Shown here: positions 49,101 to 57,807 of the stretch, in pieces | Layout of the letters: each line of letters opens with the position of its first letter | Numbering within the stretch: position 1 is the stretch's first letter | Assembly (NCBI RefSeq): GCF_000620785.1 | Contig: NZ_JIAI01000004.1 | Coordinates: 124,001 to 188,000 of the forward strand | DNA from: Actinospineispora acaciae DSM 45401 | GTDB lineage: Bacteria; Actinomycetota; Actinomycetes; Mycobacteriales; Pseudonocardiaceae | Direction: 5' to 3' | Length of the DNA: 64,000 nt | Program-made: the position numbers and the translations under genes | The notes under the pieces: model-generated | Seen by the model: the letters and a program-made list of their open reading frames with translations, nothing else | Databases searched by the model: none | What the model was told of the DNA's origin: nothing

Positions 49101-50554
49101 TGCGCGGTGGAGCCGACTACCTGGCCGCCCTCAAGGACGACCGGGAGATCTACCTGGACGGCCAGCGGGTGCACGACGTGGTCCACCACCCGGCGTTCGC
49201 GCCGATCGCCACCACGATGGCCGAGCTGTTCGACCTGGCCGCCGACCCGACCAACGAGATGACCTACCGCGCGCCGGAGATCGACGCCGAGGCCAACTGG
49301 GTGTTCTCCATCCCGCGCTCGCGCGAGGACCTGACCGCGCGCCGCCGCGCCATCGAGACCTGGGCGCGCCACACCCACGGCTGGGTCGGCCGCAGCCCGG
49401 ACCACGTCGGCGCGTTCCTCGCCGGGTTCGCCGCGCACCCCGAGGCGTTCGCCGCCGAGCACCGCGACCTCTCGTCGAGCGTGGTCGAGTACCACAAGCG
49501 GGTGCTGCGCGAGAGCCTCTACGTCTCGTACGCGATCATCCCGCCGCAGGTCTCCCGGGCCACCACCGCGCACGCGTGGGACGGCGAGTTCATCCAGGTC
49601 GGCGTGGTCGCCGAGCGCGAGGACGGCATCGTGGTGCGCGGGTCGCAGATGCTGGCCACCGGCGCCGCGGTCGCCGACGAGATCTTCATCTCCTGCATCA
49701 AGCCGCTGACCGCCGAGGACCGCGACTTCGCGCTCGGCTTCACCGTCCCGGTCGCGGCGTCCGGCCTGAAGCTGTACTGCCGCCGCCCGTACGCCACCGC
49801 CGCCAGCAGCGGCTACGACTACCCGCTGTCCACCCGCTACGACGAGACCGACGCGCTGGTCGTGTTCGACGACGTGTTCATCCCGTGGGAGCGGGTGTTC
49901 GTCGACCGGGAGGTGGCCGGGCTGCGCCGCCAGTTCTTCGACACCGGCGCCCACGTGCTCGGCAACTGGCAGGCCCAGATCCGGTTCGCGGTGAAGCTCC
50001 AGTTCATTGCCGGGCTGGCCCGCAAGATCACGTCGGTGAACGGCGTGGACAAGATCCCCGGCGTGCAGGAGAAGCTGGGCGAGCTGGCCAGCGTCGCCTC
50101 GCTGGTGGAGTCCGCCGTGCTTGCCGCCGAGTACACGGCGGAACCGGACGACGCCGGCATGTGGCGGCCCGGCGGGCGGGCGGTGTACGGCGCGATGGGC
50201 CTGCAGGCCGAGCTGTACCCCCGGGTGCTGGCCATCCTGCGCGACCTGGCCGGCGGCGGCGTGCTGCAGCTTCCGGCCAGCGTGGCCGACCTGCACAACC
50301 CGGCCACCCGCGCGGACATCGACAGGTACGTGCAGTCCCCCGGCGTCGAGGCGGTCGAGCGGATCAAGCTGTTCAAGCTGGTCTGGGACGTGGTCGGCTC
50401 CGAGTTCGCGGGCCGCCACCACCAGTACGAGATGTTCTACGCCGGCGCCCCGTTCGTGGCCAAGGGCTACGCCTACCGCAACTACGGCTACGAACGGCAC
50501 GTGGCCGACGTCGAGGAGTTCCTCGCCGGCTACACCGCCGAACCCCCGCGCTGA
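49100..50554 (+). CDS. 4-hydroxyphenylacetate 3-monooxygenase-type oxygenase (HpaB family)
   Basis: A 484-residue group D flavin monooxygenase. HpaB-family phrases include YLAALKDDREIYLDGQRV at the start, FSIPRSREDLTARRRAIETW, a VRGSQMLATGAAVADEIFIS flavin loop and the C-terminal MFYAGAPFVAKGYAYRNYGY. Members hydroxylate phenols or hydroxypyridines with FADH2 from a reductase, here probably 51718-52236 in the same operon. It shows no special similarity that would settle the substrate; relatives act on 4-hydroxyphenylacetate, chlorophenols and pyridinols. Confidence 0.85.
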   Translation: MRGGADYLAALKDDREIYLDGQRVHDVVHHPAFAPIATTMAELFDLAADPTNEMTYRAPEIDAEANWVFSIPRSREDLTARRRAIETWARHTHGWVGRSPDHVGAFLAGFAAHPEAFAAEHRDLSSSVVEYHKRVLRESLYVSYAIIPPQVSRATTAHAWDGEFIQVGVVAEREDGIVVRGSQMLATGAAVADEIFISCIKPLTAEDRDFALGFTVPVAASGLKLYCRRPYATAASSGYDYPLSTRYDETDALVVFDDVFIPWERVFVDREVAGLRRQFFDTGAHVLGNWQAQIRFAVKLQFIAGLARKITSVNGVDKIPGVQEKLGELASVASLVESAVLAAEYTAEPDDAGMWRPGGRAVYGAMGLQAELYPRVLAILRDLAGGGVLQLPASVADLHNPATRADIDRYVQSPGVEAVERIKLFKLVWDVVGSEFAGRHHQYEMFYAGAPFVAKGYAYRNYGYERHVADVEEFLAGYTAEPPR

Positions 50555-50582
50555 ACCCTCACCACAGGAACGGAGTTGCCCC

Positions 50583-50930
50583 ATGGCCAAGCCCGAACAC
50601 GAGTTCTTCCCCGTCGACAAGGTCGAGTTCACCCCGTGCGCCGGCGTGGTCGCCGAGCTGACCGAGCGGATCCTCGCCGCCGACCCGGACGCCGGCGTCG
50701 CCACCCGCATCCTGCGCTTCGAGCCCGGCACCGACACCACCCCGAACGGCGTGCAGGTGCACGACTTCTGGGAGGAGGTCTACATCCTCGAAGGCTCCAT
50801 GACCGACCTGCGGCTGAACGAGACGTTCTCGGCCGGCACCTACGCCTGCCGTCCGCCCGGCATGGAGCACGGCCCGTGGCGCAGCGAGGAGGGCTGCACC
50901 ACCTTCGAAGTCCGCTACCGCGTGCGCTGA
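50583..50930 (+). CDS. Cupin-domain protein in monooxygenase operon
   Basis: A 115-residue single cupin with metal-ligand histidines and glutamates in VQVHDFWEEVYILEGSM and in RPPGMEHGPWRSEEG. Close relatives act as small dioxygenase-like or ligand-binding proteins in aromatic catabolic operons. ATG 50583 follows GGAACGG. Its position between the oxygenase and the amidase suggests a ring-cleavage or isomerisation step, but no reaction can be assigned. Confidence 0.75.
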   Translation: MAKPEHEFFPVDKVEFTPCAGVVAELTERILAADPDAGVATRILRFEPGTDTTPNGVQVHDFWEEVYILEGSMTDLRLNETFSAGTYACRPPGMEHGPWRSEEGCTTFEVRYRVR

Positions 50931-50947
50931 GGGAAGGAGCGGCGAAA

Positions 50948-51721
50948 ATGGATCCCGTTTCCGACTTCCTCCGCCAGTACGGCCGCACCGAGGACGACCT
51001 GCTCGACGCGCGGACCCTGAACGCACCCGGGGTGTTCGCGGGCGAACGGGAGTTCATCGAGTTCGCCGAGCGCGACTACGGCACCGACAAGCACTGGGCG
51101 TTCGAGATCCGGCCCGAGGAGTGCGCGCTGATCGTGGTCGACATGCAGGAAGACTTCGTGAACCCGGCCCACCCGATGTGCGTCCCGGAGGCGTACCGGC
51201 AGGTGCCGCGCATCCAGCACGTCATCGAGGAGTGCCGGCTGGCGAACGTTCCGGTCATCTACACCGAGCACACCATCGCGCCGGACGTCGCCCACGACTT
51301 CTACCAGTACTGGCCGCCGATCAAGGCGGGCGCCATCGCCGAGGGCAAGCCCGGCAGCAGGGTCTACCACGGGTTCAGTCCGCGCGAGGGCGAGCGGATC
51401 ATCTCCGCCAAGCACACCTACGACTCGTTCGCCGGCACCGACCTGGACTACGCGCTGCGCAACCGGGGCGTGAAGACGCTGATCATCAGCGGCACCCTGA
51501 CCAACTTCTGCTGCGAGTCCACCGCGCGGACCGGGTACTTCCTCGGCTACCACATCGTGTTCGGGTCCGACATCAACGCCACCGACAGCGCGCTCGCGCA
51601 CGAGGCCACCCTGCGCACCATGCGCCGGGGGTTCGCGCGCGTGCTGGACCACGGGCAGATCGTCGACACGCTGCGCGGCACCGACGCGCTGCACCAGGCC
51701 GCTACCAGGGCCGCGCGGTGA
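50948..51721 (+). CDS. Isochorismatase-fold cysteine hydrolase (RutB/carbamoylsarcosinase-like)
   Basis: A 257-residue hydrolase with Asp in LIVVDMQEDFVNPAHPM, Lys in ISAKHTYDSFAGTDLDY and Cys in ISGTLTNFCCESTARTGYF. An N-terminal extension of about 50 residues is typical of RutB-like ureidoacrylate amidohydrolases. It would cut an amide or carbamate produced by ring opening. AAGGAGCGG precedes ATG 50948 and the stop overlaps the flavin-reductase GTG. Confidence 0.82.
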   Translation: MDPVSDFLRQYGRTEDDLLDARTLNAPGVFAGEREFIEFAERDYGTDKHWAFEIRPEECALIVVDMQEDFVNPAHPMCVPEAYRQVPRIQHVIEECRLANVPVIYTEHTIAPDVAHDFYQYWPPIKAGAIAEGKPGSRVYHGFSPREGERIISAKHTYDSFAGTDLDYALRNRGVKTLIISGTLTNFCCESTARTGYFLGYHIVFGSDINATDSALAHEATLRTMRRGFARVLDHGQIVDTLRGTDALHQAATRAAR

Positions 51722-52236
51722 GCACCATGACGACGGTCGACCCGGTGGCGATGCGCCGCGCGATGGGCCGCTTCGCCACCGGCGTCGCCGTCATCACGGC
51801 CCTGGACGCCGAGGGCACCCCGCACGGCATGACGCTCAACTCGCTCACCTCGGTCTCCCTGGACCCGCCGCTGCTGCTGGTCTGCTTCAACCACGGCGCG
51901 CGCACCGCCACCGCCGTGGCCGACACCGGGCGGTTCGCGGTGTCCGTCCTGGCCGCCCGCCAGGAGCCCATCGCACGGCGCTTCGCCGCCCGGGGCGACG
52001 ACCACTTCGCCGGCCTGCCGCTGTCCTACGGGCGGCACCGGGTGCCCGTCGTCCCCGACGCCCTCGCCCACCTCGAATGCACGGTCGACCGGACAGTCAC
52101 GGCCGGTGACCACGTCGTGGTGTTCGGGCTGGTGGAGCACACCTGCGAGCGCGACGGCCAGCCGCTGGCGTTCCTCTCCGGGCGGTTCGGCGACTACACC
52201 GACCGGGGCCACGACCCGGTGCCCTGGTCCTTCTAG
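51718..52236 (+). CDS. Flavin reductase (RutF/HpaC-like)
   Basis: A 172-residue flavin reductase: AMGRFATGVAVITALDAEGT, GMTLNSLTSVSLDPPLLLVC, and a C-terminal LAFLSGRFGDYT. It should supply reduced flavin to the HpaB-type oxygenase in the same operon. GTG 51718 overlaps the hydrolase stop; ATG 51727 is an alternative. The pairing of isochorismatase-fold amidase and flavin reductase recalls the Rut pyrimidine pathway, but RutA itself is absent. Confidence 0.85.
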   Translation: MSTMTTVDPVAMRRAMGRFATGVAVITALDAEGTPHGMTLNSLTSVSLDPPLLLVCFNHGARTATAVADTGRFAVSVLAARQEPIARRFAARGDDHFAGLPLSYGRHRVPVVPDALAHLECTVDRTVTAGDHVVVFGLVEHTCERDGQPLAFLSGRFGDYTDRGHDPVPWSF

Positions 52237-52253
52237 GCCTTCTCGGAGTCACG

Positions 52254-53570
52254 ATGACAGGAACGGTCGCCCGCAAGTCCCACACCAGCCTGCCGCTGGT
52301 CGCCGGCTCCAGCCTGGCCGGCACCGCCGTCGAGTGGTACGACTTCTTCCTCTACGGAACCGCCTCGGCGCTGGTCTTCAACAAGCTGTTCTTCCCCGGC
52401 TCCGACCCGCTGGTGGGGACGATGCTGGCGTTCGCCACCTACGCCGTCGGGTTCGTCGCCCGCCCGGTCGGCGCGGCGGTGCTCGGCCACTACGGCGACC
52501 GCAAGGGCCGGCGCGCGACGCTGATCGCCAGCCTGCTGCTGATGGGTGTCGCCACGTTCCTGATCGCGCTGCTCCCGCCGTACTCGGCGATCGGCGTGAC
52601 CGCGCCGGTGCTGCTCGTGCTGCTGCGGCTGGTGCAGGGGTTCGCGCTCGGCGGCGAGTGGGGCGGCGCGGTGCTGCTGGTCTCCGAGCACGGCGACAGC
52701 CGCCGCCGCGCGTTCTGGGCGTCCTGGCCGAACGTCGGGCCGCCGCTGGGCAACCTGATGGCGGCCGGTGTCCTCGCCCTGCTCGGCGTGCTCATGCCCG
52801 CCGACGCCTTCCTGTCCTGGGGCTGGCGCATCGCCTTCGCGCTGTCCGCGCTGCTGGTGGTGCTCGGCCTGTGGCTGCGGCTCTACGTCGCCGAGACGCC
52901 GCTGTTCTCACGGGAGCGGGCGAATGCCACCGGGCTGCCCGTCGGCGTGGTGATACGCGAGCACTGGCGCCCGGTGCTGCTCGCCGCCGCCACCCGGTTC
53001 GGCGAGAACGCCGGGTTCTACATCTACTCGCTGCTCGTGATCACCTACGTCACCAAGATGCTGGGCCTGTCCCAGTCCACCGCGCTCGGCGCCGTGATGG
53101 TCGGCCAGGCCGTCGCGGTGGTGACGATCCCGCTGTTCGCCGTGCTGGCCGACCGGATCGGCCGGCGCCCCATCTACCTGGCCGCGTCGGTGGCCACCAT
53201 CGTCTGGGCGTTCGTGTTCTTCGGCCTGCTGGACAGCCGCAACACCCTGGCCATCGTGACCGCCGTGACCGGCGGCCTGCTGATCTTCGCCGCCTACAGC
53301 TCGGTGATCGGCGCGTTCTTCTCCGAGCTGTTCCCCACCGAGATCCGCTACTCGGGCGTCTCGCTCGCCTACAACCTGGCGTCCGTGCTCGCCGGCTCGC
53401 TCGCCCCGCTGATCGCCCTCGCCCTCTACTCCGCGTTCGGCACCGGCTACGCCATCGCCGCCTACCTCGCCGCCATGGGCGCCGTCTCCCTGGTCGCGTC
53501 GCTGATCGCCAAGGAGACCCGCTCGGTGGACCTGGCATCGGTGAACCCTCCCGGCGGGCGCTCCCGCTGA
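52254..53570 (+). CDS. MHS-family metabolite:H+ symporter, second copy
   Basis: A 438-residue, 12-helix MFS transporter: GTAVEWYDFFLYGTASALVF in TM1, GDRKGRRATLIA loop, LVQGFALGGEWGGAVLLVSE in TM4 and VRHP-type TM8-9 loop with FAVLADRIGRRPIYLA. It is the last gene of the GntR operon, 17 bp after the flavin reductase, and probably imports the operon's substrate. It is a paralogue of the LacI-regulated MHS gene at 25003-26313. Confidence 0.88.
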   Translation: MTGTVARKSHTSLPLVAGSSLAGTAVEWYDFFLYGTASALVFNKLFFPGSDPLVGTMLAFATYAVGFVARPVGAAVLGHYGDRKGRRATLIASLLLMGVATFLIALLPPYSAIGVTAPVLLVLLRLVQGFALGGEWGGAVLLVSEHGDSRRRAFWASWPNVGPPLGNLMAAGVLALLGVLMPADAFLSWGWRIAFALSALLVVLGLWLRLYVAETPLFSRERANATGLPVGVVIREHWRPVLLAAATRFGENAGFYIYSLLVITYVTKMLGLSQSTALGAVMVGQAVAVVTIPLFAVLADRIGRRPIYLAASVATIVWAFVFFGLLDSRNTLAIVTAVTGGLLIFAAYSSVIGAFFSELFPTEIRYSGVSLAYNLASVLAGSLAPLIALALYSAFGTGYAIAAYLAAMGAVSLVASLIAKETRSVDLASVNPPGGRSR

Positions 53571-53679
53571 GCGGTCAGACCAGGGGAAGCACCGAGGCGG
53601 GTAGGCTCCGGGCCACAGAAGTCAAGCCCCCGACGCAGCGCCAACAGCCCGGGGGAAGGCCCGAGGAGCAAACTCGGAC

Positions 53680-55107
53680 ATGACCGATCCAACTGACGCC
53701 CCTGATACGCCGGAAGCAACCCGGCCCACGTTGTTGAAAGCACTCCTGCGTCAACGGCGCTGGCAGACGTACAAGCGGTTCCGCAGGGAGTACAACCGGG
53801 CGGCGGCCACGGTCGACCGCGAACTGGTCGGCACGTACCCGAGCGATGCCCAGTACCGACGCTGGATCAACGGGCGAATCGGTGGTGTCCCCCGCTCCGA
53901 ACCGTGCGCGGTGCTCGAAGCGATGTTCCCCGGCTACACCGTCGAGCAGCTATTCGAGCCTTATCAAGATGGCCGGAGCGCGGAGCACCGCGAGACTAAC
54001 ACTGAGGTGCTCACCAGCGCGGATAGTCCGCCGGTCGGTGGTCACCACTCTGCAAATTCCGACACCTCAAATGGGTCAGAAAGCGAGGTGAAGGACGTGA
54101 ACCGAAGGCAACTTTTCAATACGGCCGCGACGTTTGCTCCTGCCCTCATATTGCCCGCGTCCGTGCCGGTGCGTGTCGACATGGGCGATGTTGACCAGTA
54201 CAAGCAAGACATGGAGTACCTGCGGGCGCTTGATCACGCGTCCGGCTCCAGCGAGAAGGTTTACCACTTGGCGGAGCATTCGCTGGGCCACCTGGTACGG
54301 ATCATGGAGACTGCTTCGTATACACCTGGCGTTGGCAATCAGTTGCGATCGATTGCCGGAGAGTTGATGGCGTTGGCCGGCTGGTTGTCATTCGACGCCG
54401 GTCGTTATCGAGATGCTCACTCCTGGTACCTGAAGGCCCAGCACGCCGCGCGCATCTCCGACGACACCGATACAGAGGTGTATGCGCTCAACGCGATGTC
54501 CCTGGCGGCCGATCACGAGGGCCGGGGCAGGGACGCGGTCGATCTTGCCCAGGCCGCTAGCCGGATCGCGCGGCGGAGTCGTCCCACTCCTCGGCTGTTG
54601 TCGCTGCTGGCGGCGCGTGAGGCGTGCGGTCACGCGCACAACGGCGACAGCGCTGCCACGTGGCGGGCGTTCGGCCGGGCCGAGGCTGATCTCGATCGGG
54701 GCCAGCACGATGATGATCCGGCTTGGTTGACGTTCTGGCGGCCTGCCTCGCTCGCCACGCAAGGTCGCCGAGCCGCCTACTGTCTGGGAGATCTAGACGA
54801 GGCGGAGCTGCAAGCTCGGGAAGCGCTAGCAGCCGGCGACCAGAAACATTATCGACGTAACTACACCATTTACCAGGCCAATCTAGCCATCGTTCTGACC
54901 GCGCGAGGCAACGTGGATGAAGCCGTGCCTGCTATCACAAGCGCGGCTAAAGAGGCCACTCAGATCAGCTCGGTGCGGCTCACTACGAAGGTCAGATCAG
55001 CGGTTCGCGATCTCAATGCGCACCACGGGGAAATGCCCGCCGTGCGCGAGTTGACCGAGTGGACCACCACCAATCTACCAGCGCCGGTCAGGGATACGAG
55101 CGCATAG
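53680..55107 (+). CDS. Actinobacterial XRE-like regulator with TPR region
   Basis: A 475-residue protein. The N-terminal part (LLKALLRQRRWQTYKRFRRE, YPSDAQYRRWINGRIGGVP, AVLEAMFPGYTVEQLF) is the helical DNA-binding region of streptomycete BldB/WhiJ-associated-type XRE regulators. After a Ser-rich linker, a VNRRQLFNTAATFAPALILP segment leads into TPR-like repeats to the C-terminus. Codon use is slightly less GC-rich than the catabolic genes. ATG 53680 is the family-consistent start. No divergent partner gene; its function is unknown. Confidence 0.75.
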   Translation: MTDPTDAPDTPEATRPTLLKALLRQRRWQTYKRFRREYNRAAATVDRELVGTYPSDAQYRRWINGRIGGVPRSEPCAVLEAMFPGYTVEQLFEPYQDGRSAEHRETNTEVLTSADSPPVGGHHSANSDTSNGSESEVKDVNRRQLFNTAATFAPALILPASVPVRVDMGDVDQYKQDMEYLRALDHASGSSEKVYHLAEHSLGHLVRIMETASYTPGVGNQLRSIAGELMALAGWLSFDAGRYRDAHSWYLKAQHAARISDDTDTEVYALNAMSLAADHEGRGRDAVDLAQAASRIARRSRPTPRLLSLLAAREACGHAHNGDSAATWRAFGRAEADLDRGQHDDDPAWLTFWRPASLATQGRRAAYCLGDLDEAELQAREALAAGDQKHYRRNYTIYQANLAIVLTARGNVDEAVPAITSAAKEATQISSVRLTTKVRSAVRDLNAHHGEMPAVRELTEWTTTNLPAPVRDTSA

Positions 55108-55203
55108 CGGGATCTTCATGACCGCGCCATGACCGCTTAACGACCGCGAGTGACCGGTCCAGCGGCCTACCGATGCCGCACGCGCGTGCGCGACCGTTGA
55201 CGC

Positions 55204-55590
55204 ATGATCGACTACGGGAGTGGATCGGGACGGCTCGACCGCGAGCCACCAGCGACGGTGACCTTCGGCTTGATGCTGGACATGACCGACTACCACGTCG
55301 ACGCCGTCTATGACCCCAAAGACCCGTACCCGCTCGCGGCGTGCGGAGTGCACCTCGTTCCCGGGATCTTCATACCCGGCCCGGTCCTGCTGCATCGTCG
55401 CTGTCTGGCGGCCATCCCGGACCCGGATGACGTCGAGCTCCGCCCGGCGTCGGCCGTCCGGCGGCGGGCGCTGGACGCTGACCCGGACGACCAAGCCGGA
55501 CCCGTCCTCAAGGTTGTCCGTTGGCGTCTGGCTCGGCTCTACGACCGGCGGATACGTCGCGCCCTGGCGTCGGAGTGGTGTCGTGGCTGA
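55204..55590 (+). CDS. Small hypothetical protein
   Basis: A 128-residue frame with good third-position GC bias. An N-terminal region (TVTFGLMLDMTDYHVDAVYD) precedes a short hydrophobic stretch and a basic C-terminus (RRRALDADP to RIRRALASEWCRG). No family is recognised. It lies 96 bp after the TPR regulator and may be co-transcribed with it. Confidence 0.5.
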   Translation: MIDYGSGSGRLDREPPATVTFGLMLDMTDYHVDAVYDPKDPYPLAACGVHLVPGIFIPGPVLLHRRCLAAIPDPDDVELRPASAVRRRALDADPDDQAGPVLKVVRWRLARLYDRRIRRALASEWCRG

Positions 55591-55623
55591 CCGGAAAGCA
55601 AGGAGACGCGCGCGATGAACACG

Positions 55624-56113
55624 TCAAGGTGTCTTGTGGTTCTCGAAGTACAGCGTGGTGTTCTCCTCCAAGCCTCGATAGGCGCCTACGAGGAGGCTCC
55701 ACATGTCCGACCTAAGATACCGCTCACTCTCTCCAAGCGACAAGAAGGCAAACTCGCTGATCTCATTATCAACGATTCTAATACGATCGATCGTATCCGA
55801 GTTTAGTACGCCACCATCGAATATGAAGATCAGCTGATCATCCCATGGACCACGGGGGCCGACCCAATCGACAACTAGGAGGCGTCCAACACTGACGTCG
55901 ATGCCGAGTTCTTCTCTCAGCTCACGCTTGACGGTTGACACCAACGACTCATTCGCCTCAGCCATTCCGCCGGGCACGTCCCAGAAGTCCTTGTACACAG
56001 GATTGACAAGTAATGCACGGTCGACACCGTCTCGGAGTAGCAGATCAACCGCTACACGCTTTCGCGCCTGCGCGCGTTGCCCTCCGCGAGGTAGGCGAAC
56101 CGATCGGGATCAT
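55624..56113 (-). pseudogene. NUDIX hydrolase with damaged 5' end
   Basis: The C-terminal 124 codons encode a full NUDIX box, GMAEANE-x7-REL-REELGI, and the phrase WVGPRGPWDDQLIFIFDGG seen in actinobacterial NUDIX proteins. Homology continues upstream in frame (RVAVDLLLRDG, ALLVNPVYKDFWDVPGG), but that frame runs to a TGA near 56109 without any ATG, GTG or TTG. An ATG at 56113 in another frame (MIPIGSPTSRRATRAGAK) looks like the original start, so a frameshift at about 56055-56070 is likely. The box itself is intact; a short product from GTG 55998 is possible. Confidence 0.6.
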
Positions 56114-56565
56114 CGGAGTAGCTTGTGCTGGCCAACCGATATCATCACCCTCAGAACGAGCGCGCTCAGCCTTGAATTCTCCCACGACGCGAGGAGCGCG
56201 CGAACCTCTTTCACCTCCGGAGGCGTCCGACAGCTCGTGCCGGGGCTGGGAGGCCGTGCGCGGGCACGAGTCGGCCTTCGCGGTCTTCCGGGCGCCGGGG
56301 CGGCGGGGCGGCGGCAGTTATAGGCACCTTCCTCGAGCGCCATCGCCGCCCACCTCGCCGCCATGGGTCTCGGTGAACGGGCGCACGTGACGTCACCTCG
56401 CCGTTCGATATATCACAGGTCAGTTGCCATACAGCCGACCCTGCAACGGGACGGTGGCCAGGACGGTCAAGGTTTGGTTTCGACGACCGGCCGTTCGACC
56501 CTTCGGACCTAGACGCGCTCCCCTGCCGGGTGTCTACTCCCGAGTCCTCAGGAGAGGAGCGAGCC
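56114..56565. other. 452-bp intergenic region, with a fragment resembling an MFS gene end
   Basis: No gene is supported. Positions 56339-56367 are identical at 28 of 29 bases to 53451-53479 within the MHS gene (coding AIAAYLAAMG), possibly a remnant of a duplicated transporter end. An AT-rich stretch (TTCGATATATCACAGG) near 56403-56418 may be a promoter for the cupin gene at 56566. Confidence 0.35.
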
Positions 56566-56931
56566 ATGAGCGGCCTGGTGAAGCGGAGCCTCGGCGACCC
56601 GGAAGAGACTCGACAGTTCAAGGACGGAATGGGCCAGCTCGAGCTGGTCAACCTCGACGAGGGTGGGGTCGGGCGCGCGACCTTCCAGCCCGGCTGGCAG
56701 TGGTCCAAGCACGTCAAGCCGATCGCGGGCACGGACAGCTGCATGTCCGCCCACCTGGGCTACATGATCTCCGGACGGATGACGGTCCGGATGGACGACG
56801 GGCAGGAGGAGACGTTCGGCCCCGGCGACTTCATGAGCTGTCCGCCCGGTCACGACGCCTGGGTCGTCGGCGACGAGCCGTGTGTCGTCATCGACTGGCA
56901 GGGCTTCGTCGACTACGCCAAGGAGGGCTAG
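56566..56931 (+). CDS. Cupin-domain protein
   Basis: A 121-residue single cupin: VGRATFQPGWQWSKHVKPIA with the first His, HLGYMISGRMTVRMDDG and ETFGPGDFMSCPPGHDAWVV with the second motif. It resembles small stand-alone cupins of unknown function that are common in actinobacteria. ATG 56566 follows AGGAGAGGAG; an in-frame upstream ATG at 56530 lacks a site. It stands alone between the NUDIX remnant and the COMT-like gene. Confidence 0.78.
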   Translation: MSGLVKRSLGDPEETRQFKDGMGQLELVNLDEGGVGRATFQPGWQWSKHVKPIAGTDSCMSAHLGYMISGRMTVRMDDGQEETFGPGDFMSCPPGHDAWVVGDEPCVVIDWQGFVDYAKEG

Positions 56932-57030
56932 TCCATAGTCAGGCCACAGCTCCCTCCTAACTTCCCGACCTACTATCTCCGTACGTAGATAGGAATTGCT
57001 GCCTGGTTGGGACGGAGGGAGCACGCGGCC

Positions 57031-57807
57031 ATGAGAAGCGCTCGGCTGGGGCTGGCGAAGGGGTGGCCGGCGCGCGGGTCGCTGCCCAGGGTGTTGCGGC
57101 GGTTGACCCCGAACAGCTTCGGCCAGGCCGGGGACGGTCGTGAGCGCGCGCTGGCGCGGCACGTGCTGGCCACCACGCCGTCCGGCGACCTGGACGCCGT
57201 GATCGCGGCGATCGACGAGTTCGCGTACCAGAAGGCCCACCTGATCAACGTCGGCGACGAGAAGGGCGCCATCCTGGACGCCGCCGTGCGCTCCGCCGAG
57301 CCCCGGCGGCTGCTGGAGCTGGGCACCTACTGCGGCTACAGCGCGCTGCGGATCGCGCGCGTGATGCCGCCCGGCGCGCGCCTGGTCAGCATCGAGCGCG
57401 GCGCGGCGAACGCGCGGATCGCCTCCCGCATCCTGCGCCACGCCGGCGTGGCGCAGCGGGTCGGCGTCGTGGTGGGCAGGCTCGACGACGGCGGGGCCAC
57501 CCTGGCGCGCCTGCGCGAGCGGCACGGCTTCGCCCCCGGCGCCCTGGACTTCGCCTTCCTCGACCACGGCAAGGAGGAGTACCTGCCCGACCTGGAGCGC
57601 ATCCTCGCCCAGGGCTGGCTGCGCCCCGGCTCGATCGTGGTCGCGGACAACATCGAGAACCCGGGCGTGCCGGACTACCTGCGCTACATGCGCCGGCACC
57701 AGGGCACCCTCTGGCGCACCACCGAGCACCACACCCACGTCGAGTACCAGCACCAGCTCCCCGACCTGGTCCTCGAATCCGAGTACCTGGGCATCCGACC
57801 CGACTAG
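57031..57807 (+). CDS. Catechol O-methyltransferase-like enzyme
   Basis: A 258-residue SAM-dependent methyltransferase closely following mammalian COMT: an INVGDEKGAILDAAV segment, the SAM motif LLELGTYCGYSALRIARVM, SIERGAANARIA, the Mg-binding Asp in DFAFLDHGKEEYLPDL and the metal ligands DNIENPG. An extra basic N-terminus of about 30 residues precedes the domain. It probably methylates a catechol or other vicinal diol. ATG 57031 is 12 bases after GGAGGGA. It is convergent with vanY, their stops overlapping by 4 bp. No role in vancomycin resistance is known. Confidence 0.85.
   Translation: MRSARLGLAKGWPARGSLPRVLRRLTPNSFGQAGDGRERALARHVLATTPSGDLDAVIAAIDEFAYQKAHLINVGDEKGAILDAAVRSAEPRRLLELGTYCGYSALRIARVMPPGARLVSIERGAANARIASRILRHAGVAQRVGVVVGRLDDGGATLARLRERHGFAPGALDFAFLDHGKEEYLPDLERILAQGWLRPGSIVVADNIENPGVPDYLRYMRRHQGTLWRTTEHHTHVEYQHQLPDLVLESEYLGIRPD

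Noticed and set aside
51718..52236. Rut pyrimidine-degradation operon at 51-52 kb
   Set aside because: RutB- and RutF-like proteins are present, but no RutA, RutC, RutD or RutE; the oxygenase is HpaB-type.
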